Part shown: piece by piece, positions 8,527 through 16,634 of the stretch
Layout: each line of letters begins with the position of its first letter
How positions within the stretch are numbered: the stretch's first letter is position 1
Assembly: GCF_043197795.1 (NCBI RefSeq)
Contig: NZ_JBICTU010000009.1
Coordinates: 124,001-188,000 of the forward strand
Source of the DNA: Sphaerisporangium sp040649355
GTDB lineage: Bacteria; Actinomycetota; Actinomycetes; Streptosporangiales; Streptosporangiaceae
Length of the DNA: 64,000 nucleotides
Direction of reading: 5' to 3'
The notes under the pieces: model-generated
Seen by the model: the letters and a program-made list of their open reading frames with translations, nothing else
Databases searched by the model: none
What the model was told of the DNA's origin: nothing
Program-made: the position numbers and the translations under genes

Positions 8527-10422
8527 ATGGGGGTCATGAGTGACGACAGGGTAGAGAACGCCGATGACGGCATTGCCCGTGCTGTCCTCGCGAGTTCCCC
8601 GAATGCCGTCGTAGCCCTCGATCGTGACCTTTCCGTCCTGTTGTGGAACCCCGCCGCCGAGCGCCTGTTCGGCTGGACCGCGGGCGACATGACCGGGCGC
8701 AGGGCACCGCTCGTCCCCGACGAGCTGGTGGTGGAGCACAACGCCGTGCTGGAACGGGTCCGCACGGGAGGGCCCGTCTCGTTGCGCACCAAGCGCCTGC
8801 GCAGCGACGGCTCGCTCGTCGACGTGGGCGTGGACCTGAGCGCGCTGCGCTCGGAGGCCGGCGCGCTGCTCGGCTACGTGAGCGTCTACCACTCCCTGGA
8901 GAACGACTCGGCGGCCCGCGACCGGGGCGCCCGCAGGGCGAGGCTCGTCCGGCGGCTCACCGACGTGGTGGGCGACATCAACGCCGAGCTGGAGCTGTCA
9001 TCCGTCCTCGACCGCATCGCGGGAAGCCTCACCGAGTTGACCGGGGCCGACGCGGGCGGGTTCGTTCTGATCGAGGACGACCGCCTGCGGCTGGTCAGCG
9101 CGCACGGGCTGCCCGACAGGCTCCGGGGCGCGACCGCCGACCTGCGGACGAGCCTGGTGGGCAAGCTGCTGCGGACCGGGAAGACCGTCCTGCTGGAGAC
9201 CGGCGACCAGGCCGTGCTCGACGATCTGATCTGGTCGCAGCTGCCCGGCCTGCACACCATCGCGCTCGGCGTCGCGGCGGTCGGCGGCCGGCCGTACGGG
9301 GCGCTGTACGCGCTGTTCGCCGAGCGCAAGGCCGGCCACGTCGAGCTTGAGCTGCTTGAGCTGCTGGCCGGGCACGCCGGCATCGCGCTCGCCAACGCGA
9401 TGGCGTACCAGGAGGCCGTGCGGCAGCGGGCTCACGAGCGGGCGGTCGTCGACGCCAGCGCGGACGGCATCGCGGTGCTCGACGGCATGGGGTACGTCCG
9501 CCAGTGGAACCCGGCGGCCGAGGAGCTGACCGGGGTGCGGGCCGACGACGTGATCGGCGACCGGCCGCCGTTCCCGCTGCCCGCGCCGGGGGAGAAGCTC
9601 ACCACCCAGCTTCCGTGCGGTCGCTGGCTGGACGTGGTCAGCGCGGAGATCAACGACACCGCCGAGATCGTGGTCGACTTCCGTGACGTCACGCGCGCCA
9701 AGGAGCTGGAGGAGGCCAAGGACCTGTTCCTCGCCACCACCAGCCACGAACTGCGCACGCCCATCACCGTGGTCCAGGGGTTCGCCAGCACGCTCGACGC
9801 GCGCTGGGACAAGCTGTCGGACGTCGAGCGCCGCTCCGCCGTGCGGACCATCGCGGAGCGGGCCCGGGCGCTGGGGCAGCTCATGGACCACCTGCTGCTC
9901 GGCGCGCGGGCCGGGGCCGAGGAGCTGAAGGTCCGGGTGGAGAGCTTCGACCTGGGCGAACGGGTGCGCGCGGCCACGCTGGGGATGCCCGTCCTGTCCG
10001 ACCGGCATCGCGTGGAGGTGGACATCCCCCGCGACCTTCCCCTGGTCGACGGCGACGCGCTGGCCACCGACATCCTGCTCGCCCAGCTCCTGGAGAACGC
10101 CTTCAAGTACTCGCCGGACGGCGGGCTGATCCGCGTGCTCGCGTGGGCCGAGGGCGATCGCGTCGTCCTCGTGGTGGACGACGAGGGCGTGGGCATCGCG
10201 CCCGACGACCACGAGCGCGTCTTCGAACGGTTCGTCCAGGCCGACAGCGGCGACCGCCGCAGGTTCGGCGGCGTGGGGCTCGGGCTTTACATCGCACGCA
10301 GCCTCGCGCGCGCCCAGGGCGGCGAGGTGACCGCCCATTCGCGGCTCGGCGGGGGCACCCGAATGAGATTCATCCTGGGCACCGCACCGGCCTATATCGG
10401 ATCCGACACACCGAACCGGTAA
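8527..10422 (+). CDS. PAS-GAF-PAS sensor histidine kinase, soluble
   Basis: About 631 aa with no membrane helix, so a cytoplasmic sensor. Order: PAS (about 20-125, VVALDRDLSVLLWNPAAERLFG), GAF (about 150-300), second PAS (about 305-390, GIAVLDGMGYVRQWNPAAEELTG), HisKA with the phospho-acceptor His at about 407 in TSHELRTPI, and a HATPase_c domain with N-box LLENAFKYSPDGG, G1 VDDEGVGIAP and G2 GGVGLGLYIA. Two in-frame ATGs (8527 and 8536) are possible; a much longer upstream extension to 8191 runs antisense to ogt and is rejected. No response regulator is adjacent; the next gene is an anti-sigma-type ATPase, so the output may go through that system (inference). Confidence 0.9.
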   Translation: MGVMSDDRVENADDGIARAVLASSPNAVVALDRDLSVLLWNPAAERLFGWTAGDMTGRRAPLVPDELVVEHNAVLERVRTGGPVSLRTKRLRSDGSLVDVGVDLSALRSEAGALLGYVSVYHSLENDSAARDRGARRARLVRRLTDVVGDINAELELSSVLDRIAGSLTELTGADAGGFVLIEDDRLRLVSAHGLPDRLRGATADLRTSLVGKLLRTGKTVLLETGDQAVLDDLIWSQLPGLHTIALGVAAVGGRPYGALYALFAERKAGHVELELLELLAGHAGIALANAMAYQEAVRQRAHERAVVDASADGIAVLDGMGYVRQWNPAAEELTGVRADDVIGDRPPFPLPAPGEKLTTQLPCGRWLDVVSAEINDTAEIVVDFRDVTRAKELEEAKDLFLATTSHELRTPITVVQGFASTLDARWDKLSDVERRSAVRTIAERARALGQLMDHLLLGARAGAEELKVRVESFDLGERVRAATLGMPVLSDRHRVEVDIPRDLPLVDGDALATDILLAQLLENAFKYSPDGGLIRVLAWAEGDRVVLVVDDEGVGIAPDDHERVFERFVQADSGDRRRFGGVGLGLYIARSLARAQGGEVTAHSRLGGGTRMRFILGTAPAYIGSDTPNR

Positions 10423-10483
10423 CGGGCAGGTCACGGCTGGACTCATCTAGTGTCGAATCTGCACAAGCAATGATCGCCGCACG

Positions 10484-10509
10484 GTTTCCAGAACCATCGA
10501 ACGGGGCAT
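10484..10509 (+). promoter_or_regulatory. Possible stress-sigma (SigB/SigF-like) promoter before the anti-sigma-type gene
   Basis: GTTT (10484-10487), a 16-nt spacer and GGGCAT (10504-10509) resemble the GTTT-N14-16-GGGNAY promoters of actinobacterial SigB/SigF-type factors. If real, transcription would begin near 10516 and favour the GTG start at 10575. The motif is short, so chance is possible. Confidence 0.3.
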
Positions 10510-10574
10510 TTCGGTCGTACTGGGATGTGTTTTCCTCAGGGGGAAATGCAGGAGAACGGGGAAGTGAGGGCGTC

Positions 10575-11009
10575 GTGCTGTTGCCGTATGCGCCGACCAG
10601 CGTCGCCGTCGCACGCCAGCGTCTCAGCGCCGATCTTGAGGCATGGGGAGTGTTCGCCGCCGCGGTGGAAGACGCCGTTCTTGTGGTGAGCGAACTGCTG
10701 AGCAATGCGTTGCGTCATGCCCACCCGCTGCCATCGGGCCAGATCATGGCCACCTGGGACTGGGCGGACGAACATCTCGAGGTCACGGTGAGCGACGGAG
10801 GAGCGGCCACGGAGCCCCGCGCGGGACGGCCGACCCTCTCCTCGCTCGGCGGGCGGGGGCTCGGAATCGTCGAGTTCCTCGCCGTGCGCTGGGGCGTACG
10901 CCATGACGGTGACGTGACCACGGTGTGGGCGGTCCTCCATGCCCCGGTCGCTGTCCTTAATTCGCAAGTCAGAACACCCGAAATGGGCGCCCTACGCGAG
11001 TGTGGTTAG
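10575..11009 (+). CDS. Anti-sigma-factor-type ATP-binding protein (HATPase_c_2, RsbW/SpoIIAB-like)
   Basis: 144 aa from the GTG at 10575, which has GAGGG 4 nt upstream; an alternative ATG at 10470 would give 179 aa. It is a stand-alone GHKL ATPase: an N-box-like AVLVVSELLSNALRHAHP, then VSDGGAATEPR and LGGRGLGIVEFLA for the ATP lid and G boxes. Proteins of this size act as serine kinases or anti-sigma factors toward STAS antagonists such as the one at 16.2 kb (family knowledge; partnership is inference). Its 3' end overlaps the convergent arcA stop by 18 bp. Confidence 0.85.
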   Translation: MLLPYAPTSVAVARQRLSADLEAWGVFAAAVEDAVLVVSELLSNALRHAHPLPSGQIMATWDWADEHLEVTVSDGGAATEPRAGRPTLSSLGGRGLGIVEFLAVRWGVRHDGDVTTVWAVLHAPVAVLNSQVRTPEMGALRECG

Positions 11010-12191
11010 ACGTTCCCTGCTGATAGGGCAGGACATACAGCGCGGGCCGCCCCGGCCGCTTCCTAGTTCGCTGCCCGCAATACGGATGACCTTCACCCCC
11101 GAGGCCTCCAGGCGCGCGTTCGTCTCCACGTTGCGCTCGTAGGCCACCGCGACCCGCGGGGCGAGCGCGAGCGTGTTGTTTCCGTCGTCCCACTGCTCGC
11201 GTTCGGCGGTGACGGGGTCGAGCCCGGTGTCGATGACCTTGACCCGCTCGATGCCCATGGCCTGGGCCGCCGCCTCCAGGAAAGGGCGGGGCTCGAACAC
11301 GCGCAGCTCGCCGTTCTCCATCGAGGTCACGGTGTAGGCCTGGAGTGAGTAGGCCACCGGCGGATACATGACCACGGTGTCCACGTCGACCATCGTGCAG
11401 ATCGTGTCGAGGTGCATGGTGGCCCGCTGCTGGGCGATCGGCACCGCCAGCACGGTGTGCGCCAGCCCGGCCGCGAAGACGCGCCGGCAGAGGCGCTCCA
11501 CCCCCGCCGGCGTCGTACGCTCACCGGTGCCCACCGCGATGACCCCCGGAGCCATCAGCAGCACGTCACCGCCCTCGACGTGTTCGAGCCAGGGTTCGTA
11601 CAGGTGGTCCACCCCGGCGAACCTCGGGTGGTAGGTGTAGATCAGTCGGGTCAGGAGACTCTCTCGCGTACGGGCCGGCATGGCGAGGCTGGTCACGGCC
11701 ACCCGGTCGCCGATCCACACGCTGGAGTCCCTGGTGAACAGCAGGTTCGGCAGGGGGTCGACGACGAAGTCGTGCCGGTCCATCAGGCCGTACACCAGGC
11801 CACGGCCGGTCTTCAGCTCCTCGCGGGCGAGCCCGGCGATCAGCGTCTGGGTGAGGTCCTCGGGGTCGAGCTCCTCCAGGTGGTCCCGCGTCAGCTGCGC
11901 GAGCCTGTCGCCGAGCTGCCGCTCCTCCAGCACGGCAGGGATGATCTCCTGGCGTGCGGAGTCGTACTCCAGCGTGTCCTGGAGCAGCTCGGTGAGGTAG
12001 AGAACCTCGACCCCGTGGTCGCGGAGCGACTGGGCGAACGCGTCGTGCTCCTCCTGGGCCCTGCCGACCCATGGGATGCCGTCGAAGAGCAGCTTGTCGC
12101 TGTTACGGGGGGTCAGCCGCTTGAGCTCGGCACCCGGCCGGTGGAGCATGACCGTCTCCAGCCGCCCGACCTCGCTGTCGGCACCGTTCAT
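10992..12191 (-). CDS. arcA: Arginine deiminase
   Basis: 399 aa from the ATG at 12191, which has GGGAGGG just upstream; the in-frame extension to 12230 is not needed. All hallmark motifs are present: PNLLFTRDSSVWIGD, VEGGDVLLM, TMHLDTICTMVDVD and the C-terminal catalytic cysteine in GGPRCMSCPI. It hydrolyses arginine to citrulline and ammonia, the first step of the ADI pathway giving ATP and acid resistance. No arcB or arcC is nearby, so it may act alone in arginine catabolism. Its 5' end overlaps the tail of the upstream YidC-like gene by 89 bp on the same strand, which suggests that gene's tail is abnormal. Confidence 0.95.
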   Translation of the reverse strand: MNGADSEVGRLETVMLHRPGAELKRLTPRNSDKLLFDGIPWVGRAQEEHDAFAQSLRDHGVEVLYLTELLQDTLEYDSARQEIIPAVLEERQLGDRLAQLTRDHLEELDPEDLTQTLIAGLAREELKTGRGLVYGLMDRHDFVVDPLPNLLFTRDSSVWIGDRVAVTSLAMPARTRESLLTRLIYTYHPRFAGVDHLYEPWLEHVEGGDVLLMAPGVIAVGTGERTTPAGVERLCRRVFAAGLAHTVLAVPIAQQRATMHLDTICTMVDVDTVVMYPPVAYSLQAYTVTSMENGELRVFEPRPFLEAAAQAMGIERVKVIDTGLDPVTAEREQWDDGNNTLALAPRVAVAYERNVETNARLEASGVKVIRIAGSELGSGRGGPRCMSCPISRERLTTLA

Positions 12192-12747
12192 CGTTCGACC
12201 CTCCCGATTGAAACCACGTCGTTCCAACATTCAACGTTAGTGGCGCACAAGTACCCCAATCTGCATGAGGGCGTCGTATCAGGCCGGCTTGGGATACAGG
12301 ATCGCCCGCTCCGCCCCCCAGGCCGCTTCCCGCGAGCACGGCGGCGAAGTGCTCGCCGAGCGGAACGCCGAGGGCGCTCTGGGCCAGCAGGAGGTTGGGG
12401 TGCCCGGCGATGGTCGCCGAGACGAACACCCGGTAGGTGATCATGAGGAACGGCGCCTGGGCGAGACCGGGCATGATTCCCGCGAACATCGACGTCCCCC
12501 CGGCGGCGTACAGCTTGGAGGTCTCCCGCATGAGCCGCTCCGGGTCGCGGGCGAAGCGCTTCCTCAGCGCCTCGACCTGCGGCGCGAGGCGCAGGCGCGC
12601 CTTCTGGGCCTTCGCCTGCCGCACGCTGAGCGGCAGGAGGAGCAGGCGCACGGCCAGGGTGAACAGGACGATCGCGAAGGCCGCGCCCGTGAGGGATCCA
12701 AGGCCGTTGATGAGCCGGTAGGCGGAGTCGATGACGGTGTCGAACAT
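12103..12747 (-). CDS. YidC/Oxa1-like membrane insertase paralogue, C-terminally truncated
   Basis: The first ~150 residues are recognisably Oxa1/YidC: an early hydrophobic helix (GAAFAIVLFTLAVRLLLLPL) followed by the charged cytoplasmic loop (RQAKAQKARLRLAPQVEALRKRF) and the second helix region (GIMPGLAQAPFLMITYRVFV). After about residue 155 the expected last membrane helices are absent; the frame runs through hydrophilic sequence into the start of arcA. I searched the other frames of this strand and found no hydrophobic continuation, so a deletion rather than a simple frameshift is likely. It may be a pseudogene or a remodelled short form. Upstream sit the DUF6412-like and small membrane genes, a usual neighbourhood for YidC paralogues. 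Confidence 0.65.
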   Translation of the reverse strand: MFDTVIDSAYRLINGLGSLTGAAFAIVLFTLAVRLLLLPLSVRQAKAQKARLRLAPQVEALRKRFARDPERLMRETSKLYAAGGTSMFAGIMPGLAQAPFLMITYRVFVSATIAGHPNLLLAQSALGVPLGEHFAAVLAGSGLGGGAGDPVSQAGLIRRPHADWGTCAPLTLNVGTTWFQSGGSNDERCRQRGRAAGDGHAPPAGCRAQAADPP

Positions 12748-12820
12748 GGCGGGACAAGCCCCTTCGTCTATGTGGATGAACATGACGAAAGCGCCCGTGA
12801 GCGGCACGACTACCGGGACG

Positions 12821-13090
12821 CTAGACGGGCGCGGGGCCTGAGGATGGCGCTCTGGGGCGTGGGCGACCGGCGGCGGCCGGGTGGAGCATCCGTACGAAGA
12901 CGGTGTGCGCGGCCCGCGGACGGTGACCCGAGGCCACAGCGACCGCGGGCGCCGACGCCAGCCGCCCGAGAGCCCAGGCGAAAAGCAGAAGGGTGACCCC
13001 CACGAGCCCGGCCGTCGTCAGCGTCGCCGGGCTGGTCGGCCAGGCGAGGAGCTGCGCGAGCAGCGCGATGGTGGTGGGGAAGCCGGTCAT
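12821..13090 (-). CDS. Small membrane protein resembling DUF6412
   Basis: 89 aa starting at the ATG at 13090, one base after the stop of the upstream 56-aa gene (TAG-G-ATG), so translational coupling is likely. One or two hydrophobic segments (about 5-17 and 22-45) are followed by a short tail ending in GRPRPRAPS, which resembles the C-terminus of the DUF6412 family as I remember it. That family is often found beside YidC/Oxa1 paralogues in actinobacteria (recollection, not checked). Function unknown. A longer in-frame reading up to 13372 has Ser-rich out-of-frame composition and is rejected. Confidence 0.6.
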   Translation of the reverse strand: MTGFPTTIALLAQLLAWPTSPATLTTAGLVGVTLLLFAWALGRLASAPAVAVASGHRPRAAHTVFVRMLHPAAAGRPRPRAPSSGPAPV

Positions 13091-13091
13091 C

Positions 13092-13262
13092 CTACTTGTT
13101 CGACAGCTTTCCGACGACGGTGACGGCGGCGACGGCCACAAGGGCGACGACGGCGATGACGAGCAGGAGCTTGAAGATCCCCAGGACGAGCGGGAGCACG
13201 AGCCCGAACACCACGTAGAGTGCGAGCACGACGCCGAGGATTGAAAGAACGATGCGGGCCAT
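13092..13262 (-). CDS. Small (56-aa) hydrophobic membrane protein
   Basis: Reads MARIVLSILGVVLALYVVFG and continues with Leu/Val-rich sequence, ending GKLSNK. Two hydrophobic helices (about 3-30 and 34-50) joined by a short turn, with a basic C-terminus, suggest a small integral membrane protein. First gene of a tight set with the DUF6412-like and YidC-like genes on the same strand. No family recognised; the codon pattern (GC-rich third positions) and the coupled stop-start support it as a real gene. Confidence 0.6.
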   Translation of the reverse strand: MARIVLSILGVVLALYVVFGLVLPLVLGIFKLLLVIAVVALVAVAAVTVVGKLSNK

Positions 13263-13341
13263 ATCCAGAAGGTACGTCGCACGGGGCCCGGCCGCGAGCG
13301 CACGACGATCTCTGGTCGAGATCGTGACCTCTGGGCCCGGC

Positions 13342-13358
13342 AGCCGGCTCTACGAGCC
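13342..13358. terminator. Short hairpin in the divergent region
   Basis: CCGGCTC-TAC-GAGCCGG is a perfect 7-bp stem with a 3-nt loop, followed by two further ACGAGCCGG/ACGAAG echoes up to 13395. It lies between the 56-aa gene and the response regulator. Terminator or protein site; unclear. Confidence 0.3.
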
Positions 13359-13443
13359 GGTATCGGTCTCACGAGCCGGCATCCGTCTTACGAAGTAGTG
13401 ACGCGAGTCGTGTGGGCGGCCGGATCAGCCCTACCGTGGGGTG

Positions 13444-14169
13444 ATGAGCGTGACGCCCCGACCTCGGATCCTCGTGGTGGACGACGACCCGACCGTGGCC
13501 GAGGTGGTCGTCAAGTACCTCGAACGCGACGGGCACATCGTCGAGAGCGTCGGCGACGGCGCCGAGGCGCTGCGCAGGGCCCTCGCCAACCCGCCCGACC
13601 TGCTCGTCCTCGATCTGATGCTCCCCGGCATGGACGGCCTCCAGGTCTGCAAGAGGCTCAGGGAGCGCTGGCCGGTCCCAGTGATCATGCTGACCGCCCT
13701 CGGCGAGGAGATCGACCGGGTCGTGGGCCTCGAAACGGGCGCCGACGACTACGTCACCAAGCCGTTCAGCCCCCGTGAGCTGGCCCTGCGCGTGCAGTCG
13801 GTCCTGCGGCGGGCGCGCGGTGCGCTGGTCACGTCGGGTACGGGCGTGCTGCGCGACGGAGAGCTGCTGGTGGACGTGGGGGCCCATGAGGTACGGCTGG
13901 GCGAGCACGAGATCACCCTCACGGCCCGCGAGTTCGACCTGCTGGCGTACCTCATGCGCAACCCGCGTCAGGCGTTCAGCCGGGCCGCGCTGCTCAGCCA
14001 GGTGTGGGGATGGTCGTTCGGCGACACCTCCACGGTGACCGTCCATGTCCGCAGGCTCCGGGAGAAGATCGAGCCTGACCCGACCGCGCCCCGACGCATC
14101 GTCACGGTGTGGGGAGTCGGGTACCGGTACGAGCCGGTCGAGGACGACACGGGCGGCGAACGGCCGTGA
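13444..14169 (+). CDS. OmpR/PhoB-family response regulator
   Basis: 241 aa from the ATG at 13444 (a GTG lies one codon before). Receiver domain (1-120): acidic cluster ILVVDDDPTVAEVV, phospho-acceptor Asp in DLLVLDLMLPGMDG, the switch Thr in MLTALGEE and the conserved Lys in VTKPFSPREL. The C-terminal winged helix (about 140-235) shows LTAREFDLLAYLMRNP and VHVRRLREKIEPDP. It binds DNA when phosphorylated by the kinase gene 35 bp downstream. Targets are unknown. Confidence 0.95.
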   Translation: MSVTPRPRILVVDDDPTVAEVVVKYLERDGHIVESVGDGAEALRRALANPPDLLVLDLMLPGMDGLQVCKRLRERWPVPVIMLTALGEEIDRVVGLETGADDYVTKPFSPRELALRVQSVLRRARGALVTSGTGVLRDGELLVDVGAHEVRLGEHEITLTAREFDLLAYLMRNPRQAFSRAALLSQVWGWSFGDTSTVTVHVRRLREKIEPDPTAPRRIVTVWGVGYRYEPVEDDTGGERP

Positions 14170-14203
14170 TGGCCCTCACGGCTCCGGTCACTGTGGAGGG
14201 CCC

Positions 14204-15331
14204 GTGATCCTCCAGATCGTCGCCGTCACCGCCGGCCTGGGGCTACTGGTCGGCGGGGCCGGCCTAGCGGGCCTGTGGCTGCTGCGTGGACGTTCGATCG
14301 GCATCATGCTCGCCGTGGTCGCGGTGGTCACCGTCACGGCCACGCTCGCCGGGGTGGTGGCGATCACCATCGAGATGATCATCGACGGGCATCCCAAGAA
14401 CGTCGTCCTCACCGTCGTCGCCGTCGCCGGGCTGGTCGGGCTCGGGGTCGCCATGGTGGTGGCCCGGCAGGTGGTCGCGGCCAGCAGGAGGCTCGTGGCC
14501 GCCGTGGAGGCCGTCTCGCCGTCGCGTGACTTCATCCCGCCGCCCGGCCGGCTCCCGGCGGAGCTGGAGACCATCTCCAGGGCCCTGGACCAGGCGTACG
14601 AGCGGCTGCGCGCGGGGCGGGAGCGTGAGAGGGCCCTGGAGGGCGCACGGCGCGAGCTGGTCGCGTGGGTGAGCCACGACCTCCGTACTCCGCTGGCGGG
14701 CATGCGCGCCATGGTGGAGGCGCTGGAGGACGGGGTCGTGGACGACGCCGCGACCGTGCGCCGCTACCACAACCAGATCAGGGTGGAGGTCGACCGGCTG
14801 TCCCACATGGTCGACGACCTCTTCGAACTCTCGCGCATCCACGCGGGCGCGCTACGGCTCTCCCCGCGGCGCATCGGGCTCGGCGACCTCGTGGCCGACG
14901 CGCTCGCGGGGGTGGAGGCCCTGGCCAGGGCCAGGGGAGTGCGCCTTGAGGGCGAGGCCGAGCCGGTGCTCCCGGTGTACGCCGACGCCGCCGAGCTGGG
15001 GCGTGCCCTGCGCAACCTCGTGGTCAACGCGATCAGGCACACCCCGGAGGACGGCACCGTGGTCGTACGCGCGGTCGCCGACATGGGCACCGTGCGCCTC
15101 TCGGTGGCGGACTGCTGCGGGGGCATCCCCGAGGACGACCTACCACGGGTCTTCGAAGTGGCCTTTAGGGGCGAGGCCGCGCGGACCCCTGGCCCCGATC
15201 GGGGAGCGGGACTCGGCCTGGCCATCGCGCGCGGAATCGTCGAAGCGCATGAAGGGGCCATCGCCGTCGTCAACGAAGGCGCGGGCTGCCGTTTCGAGAT
15301 CATGCTTCCGGTCTGCGGTCCGGCGGCCTGA
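14204..15331 (+). CDS. Membrane sensor histidine kinase, partner of the OmpR-type regulator
   Basis: 375 aa from the GTG at 14204, with GGAGG directly upstream; longer readings lie inside the regulator gene. Three closely spaced membrane helices (about 1-25, 29-52, 65-88) leave almost no external loop, so it probably senses within the membrane. HAMP-like linker, then HisKA with His158 in WVSHDLRTPLAG, N-box LRNLVVNAIRHTP, D-box VADCCGGIPEDD and G-box GAGLGLAIARGI. The last 192 bp are antisense to the downstream hypothetical gene. Confidence 0.92.
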   Translation: MILQIVAVTAGLGLLVGGAGLAGLWLLRGRSIGIMLAVVAVVTVTATLAGVVAITIEMIIDGHPKNVVLTVVAVAGLVGLGVAMVVARQVVAASRRLVAAVEAVSPSRDFIPPPGRLPAELETISRALDQAYERLRAGRERERALEGARRELVAWVSHDLRTPLAGMRAMVEALEDGVVDDAATVRRYHNQIRVEVDRLSHMVDDLFELSRIHAGALRLSPRRIGLGDLVADALAGVEALARARGVRLEGEAEPVLPVYADAAELGRALRNLVVNAIRHTPEDGTVVVRAVADMGTVRLSVADCCGGIPEDDLPRVFEVAFRGEAARTPGPDRGAGLGLAIARGIVEAHEGAIAVVNEGAGCRFEIMLPVCGPAA

Positions 15332-16012
15332 CGTGCCGTTCTGGAGACCCGTCAGGGGGCCTTCGGCGGGGCCGCCGGTGAACCTGTAGCCGGAGATGTC
15401 GATGGACCCCTTGGCGCCGAGTGCCCCGTTCAGGCGGAACGAGGTGTTCGTGTCGAGGGGGCTGCTCGGTCCGGAGTAGTCGCCCGTGCCCTGGTAGGTC
15501 TCGCGACAGTCGTCGCCCGGCGCGGAGGCGTACTCGGCCGAGGCGAACTCAGCGGAGGTGTACTCGGCCGAGGCGTATCCGGAGGCGGCGTACTCGGCCG
15601 AGGCGTACTCGGAGGCCGGACTCGCACGCTCGTACAAGGGGAGCGCGTCGAGCGCCTCCGACATCGCCCGGAACGTCGGGCACGGCCAGCGCCACATGCA
15701 GCTCCTGCAGCGCAGGATCGGGTGAGCGGCGTCGCTCGTGATGCCGCCTGCGTCACGGGGCTGGTGCAGGTCGAGCAGGCGCAGGCCGAGCTCGGAGAAG
15801 CACAGCAACTCCGCGCGCGCGCCCACGAGCATGTCCAGATCGTCGACATGCAGGCGTGTCTTGATCGGAACGTAACCATCTCTGTTGATCAGGGACTGGA
15901 ATGGCAGGGCCGCGTCCCCCCAGGCGCGGGCCCTGTCGGTGCGGGCGAGGATGGCTTCCAGTCGCTCGCGCATGCATTGTCGCTGGGGATCCTCAGGGAT
16001 CTCACTGTTCAT
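15140..16012 (-). CDS. Hypothetical protein with Cys/Trp motif and Ala-Ser-Ala-Glu-Tyr repeats
   Basis: 290 aa from the ATG at 16012; an internal ATG at 15973 is also possible. The N-terminal ~120 residues look conserved and globular (GYVPIKTRLHVDDLDML, FSELGLRLLDLHQPRDAGG) and end in CRSCMWRWPCPTFRAM, a Cys-x2-Cys-x5-Cys cluster that could bind metal. After residue 130 comes a low-complexity tract of about six ASAEY-type pentapeptides encoded by a near-identical 15-bp unit (15529-15625), then a hydrophilic tail. The last ~64 codons are antisense to the kinase gene. No family recognised. The N-terminal half is clearly a gene; where it truly ends is less sure. Confidence 0.6.
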   Translation of the reverse strand: MNSEIPEDPQRQCMRERLEAILARTDRARAWGDAALPFQSLINRDGYVPIKTRLHVDDLDMLVGARAELLCFSELGLRLLDLHQPRDAGGITSDAAHPILRCRSCMWRWPCPTFRAMSEALDALPLYERASPASEYASAEYAASGYASAEYTSAEFASAEYASAPGDDCRETYQGTGDYSGPSSPLDTNTSFRLNGALGAKGSIDISGYRFTGGPAEGPLTGLQNGTSGRRTADRKHDLETAARAFVDDGDGPFMRFDDSARDGQAESRSPIGARGPRGLAPKGHFEDPW

Positions 16013-16144
16013 TCGCGCTGTCGGGCCCGTCGCGTTCCACGCCCGCCCCTCCTTGTCGAAGTGATGACCGGACGTGGAGGTTTCGGGCCTCCCCCCCTTC
16101 CGGCCGAGCCGGTGTCGCATAGCGTTAAGCTTTGCGTACTCAGC

Positions 16145-16170
16145 GTTTTCGTGGGGCGGAAACGGGGAAC
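16145..16170 (+). promoter_or_regulatory. Possible stress-sigma (SigB/SigF-like) promoter before the STAS gene
   Basis: GTTT (16145-16148), a 16-nt spacer and GGGAAC (16165-16170), about 64 bp before the likely GTG start. It has the same spacing as the motif before the anti-sigma-type gene at 10.5 kb, and anti-sigma antagonists are often controlled by the sigma factor they release. The motif is short and could be chance. Confidence 0.35.
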
Positions 16171-16233
16171 TAAGGGCGGACGACTCTTCGGTTATCGCGG
16201 TAGAGCGTGACCCGAGGGCGGTACGGCGCTAGT

Positions 16234-16593
16234 GTGCCCGCTGTGGAGCTCAAGGTCTCGACTCGATCACATGCCGATCACGCCATCTTGACGGTCGTCG
16301 GCGAAATCGACCTATATACCGCGCCTCGTCTTCAGGCGGAGTTCACCCGCCTGCTGGAGACCGGGCCCAACAGGGTCGTCATAGACATGTCCGGGGTGGA
16401 GTTCTGCGACTCCACGGGCATGAACGTGCTGCTGTCCGCACTCAAGCGCATGCGAGAACGCGGCGGCAGGCTGGAGGTGGCCTCGCCGCGTCCGGCCGTC
16501 CGTAAGATCCTCCAGGTGACCGGTCTCGACTCGGTGTTCACCGTGCACGACACCATCCCTGCGGAGTTGCTCACGGCGGAGCATCCGGGCTAG
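16234..16593 (+). CDS. STAS-domain anti-sigma-factor antagonist (SpoIIAA/RsbV-like)
   Basis: 119 aa from a GTG at 16234; in-frame GTGs at 16207 and 16243 are alternatives. A complete STAS fold: ILTVVGEIDLYTAPRLQAEF, then VVIDMSGVEFCDSTGMNVL, where the Ser of DSTG is the residue phosphorylated by RsbW-type kinases. It should bind and sequester a cognate anti-sigma kinase when unphosphorylated, freeing a sigma factor. The gene stands alone upstream of glycosyltransferase genes; the anti-sigma-type ATPase at 10.6 kb is a candidate partner (inference). Confidence 0.93.
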   Translation: MPAVELKVSTRSHADHAILTVVGEIDLYTAPRLQAEFTRLLETGPNRVVIDMSGVEFCDSTGMNVLLSALKRMRERGGRLEVASPRPAVRKILQVTGLDSVFTVHDTIPAELLTAEHPG

Positions 16594-16634
16594 CGTCGAC
16601 CGGTCGTCAACGGCAGCCAATCGGACGAGGAGCG

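Noticed and set aside
15529..15625. Possible CRISPR-like array
   Set aside because: The 15-bp units are contiguous, in frame and encode a pentapeptide repeat; there are no unique spacers and no cas genes.
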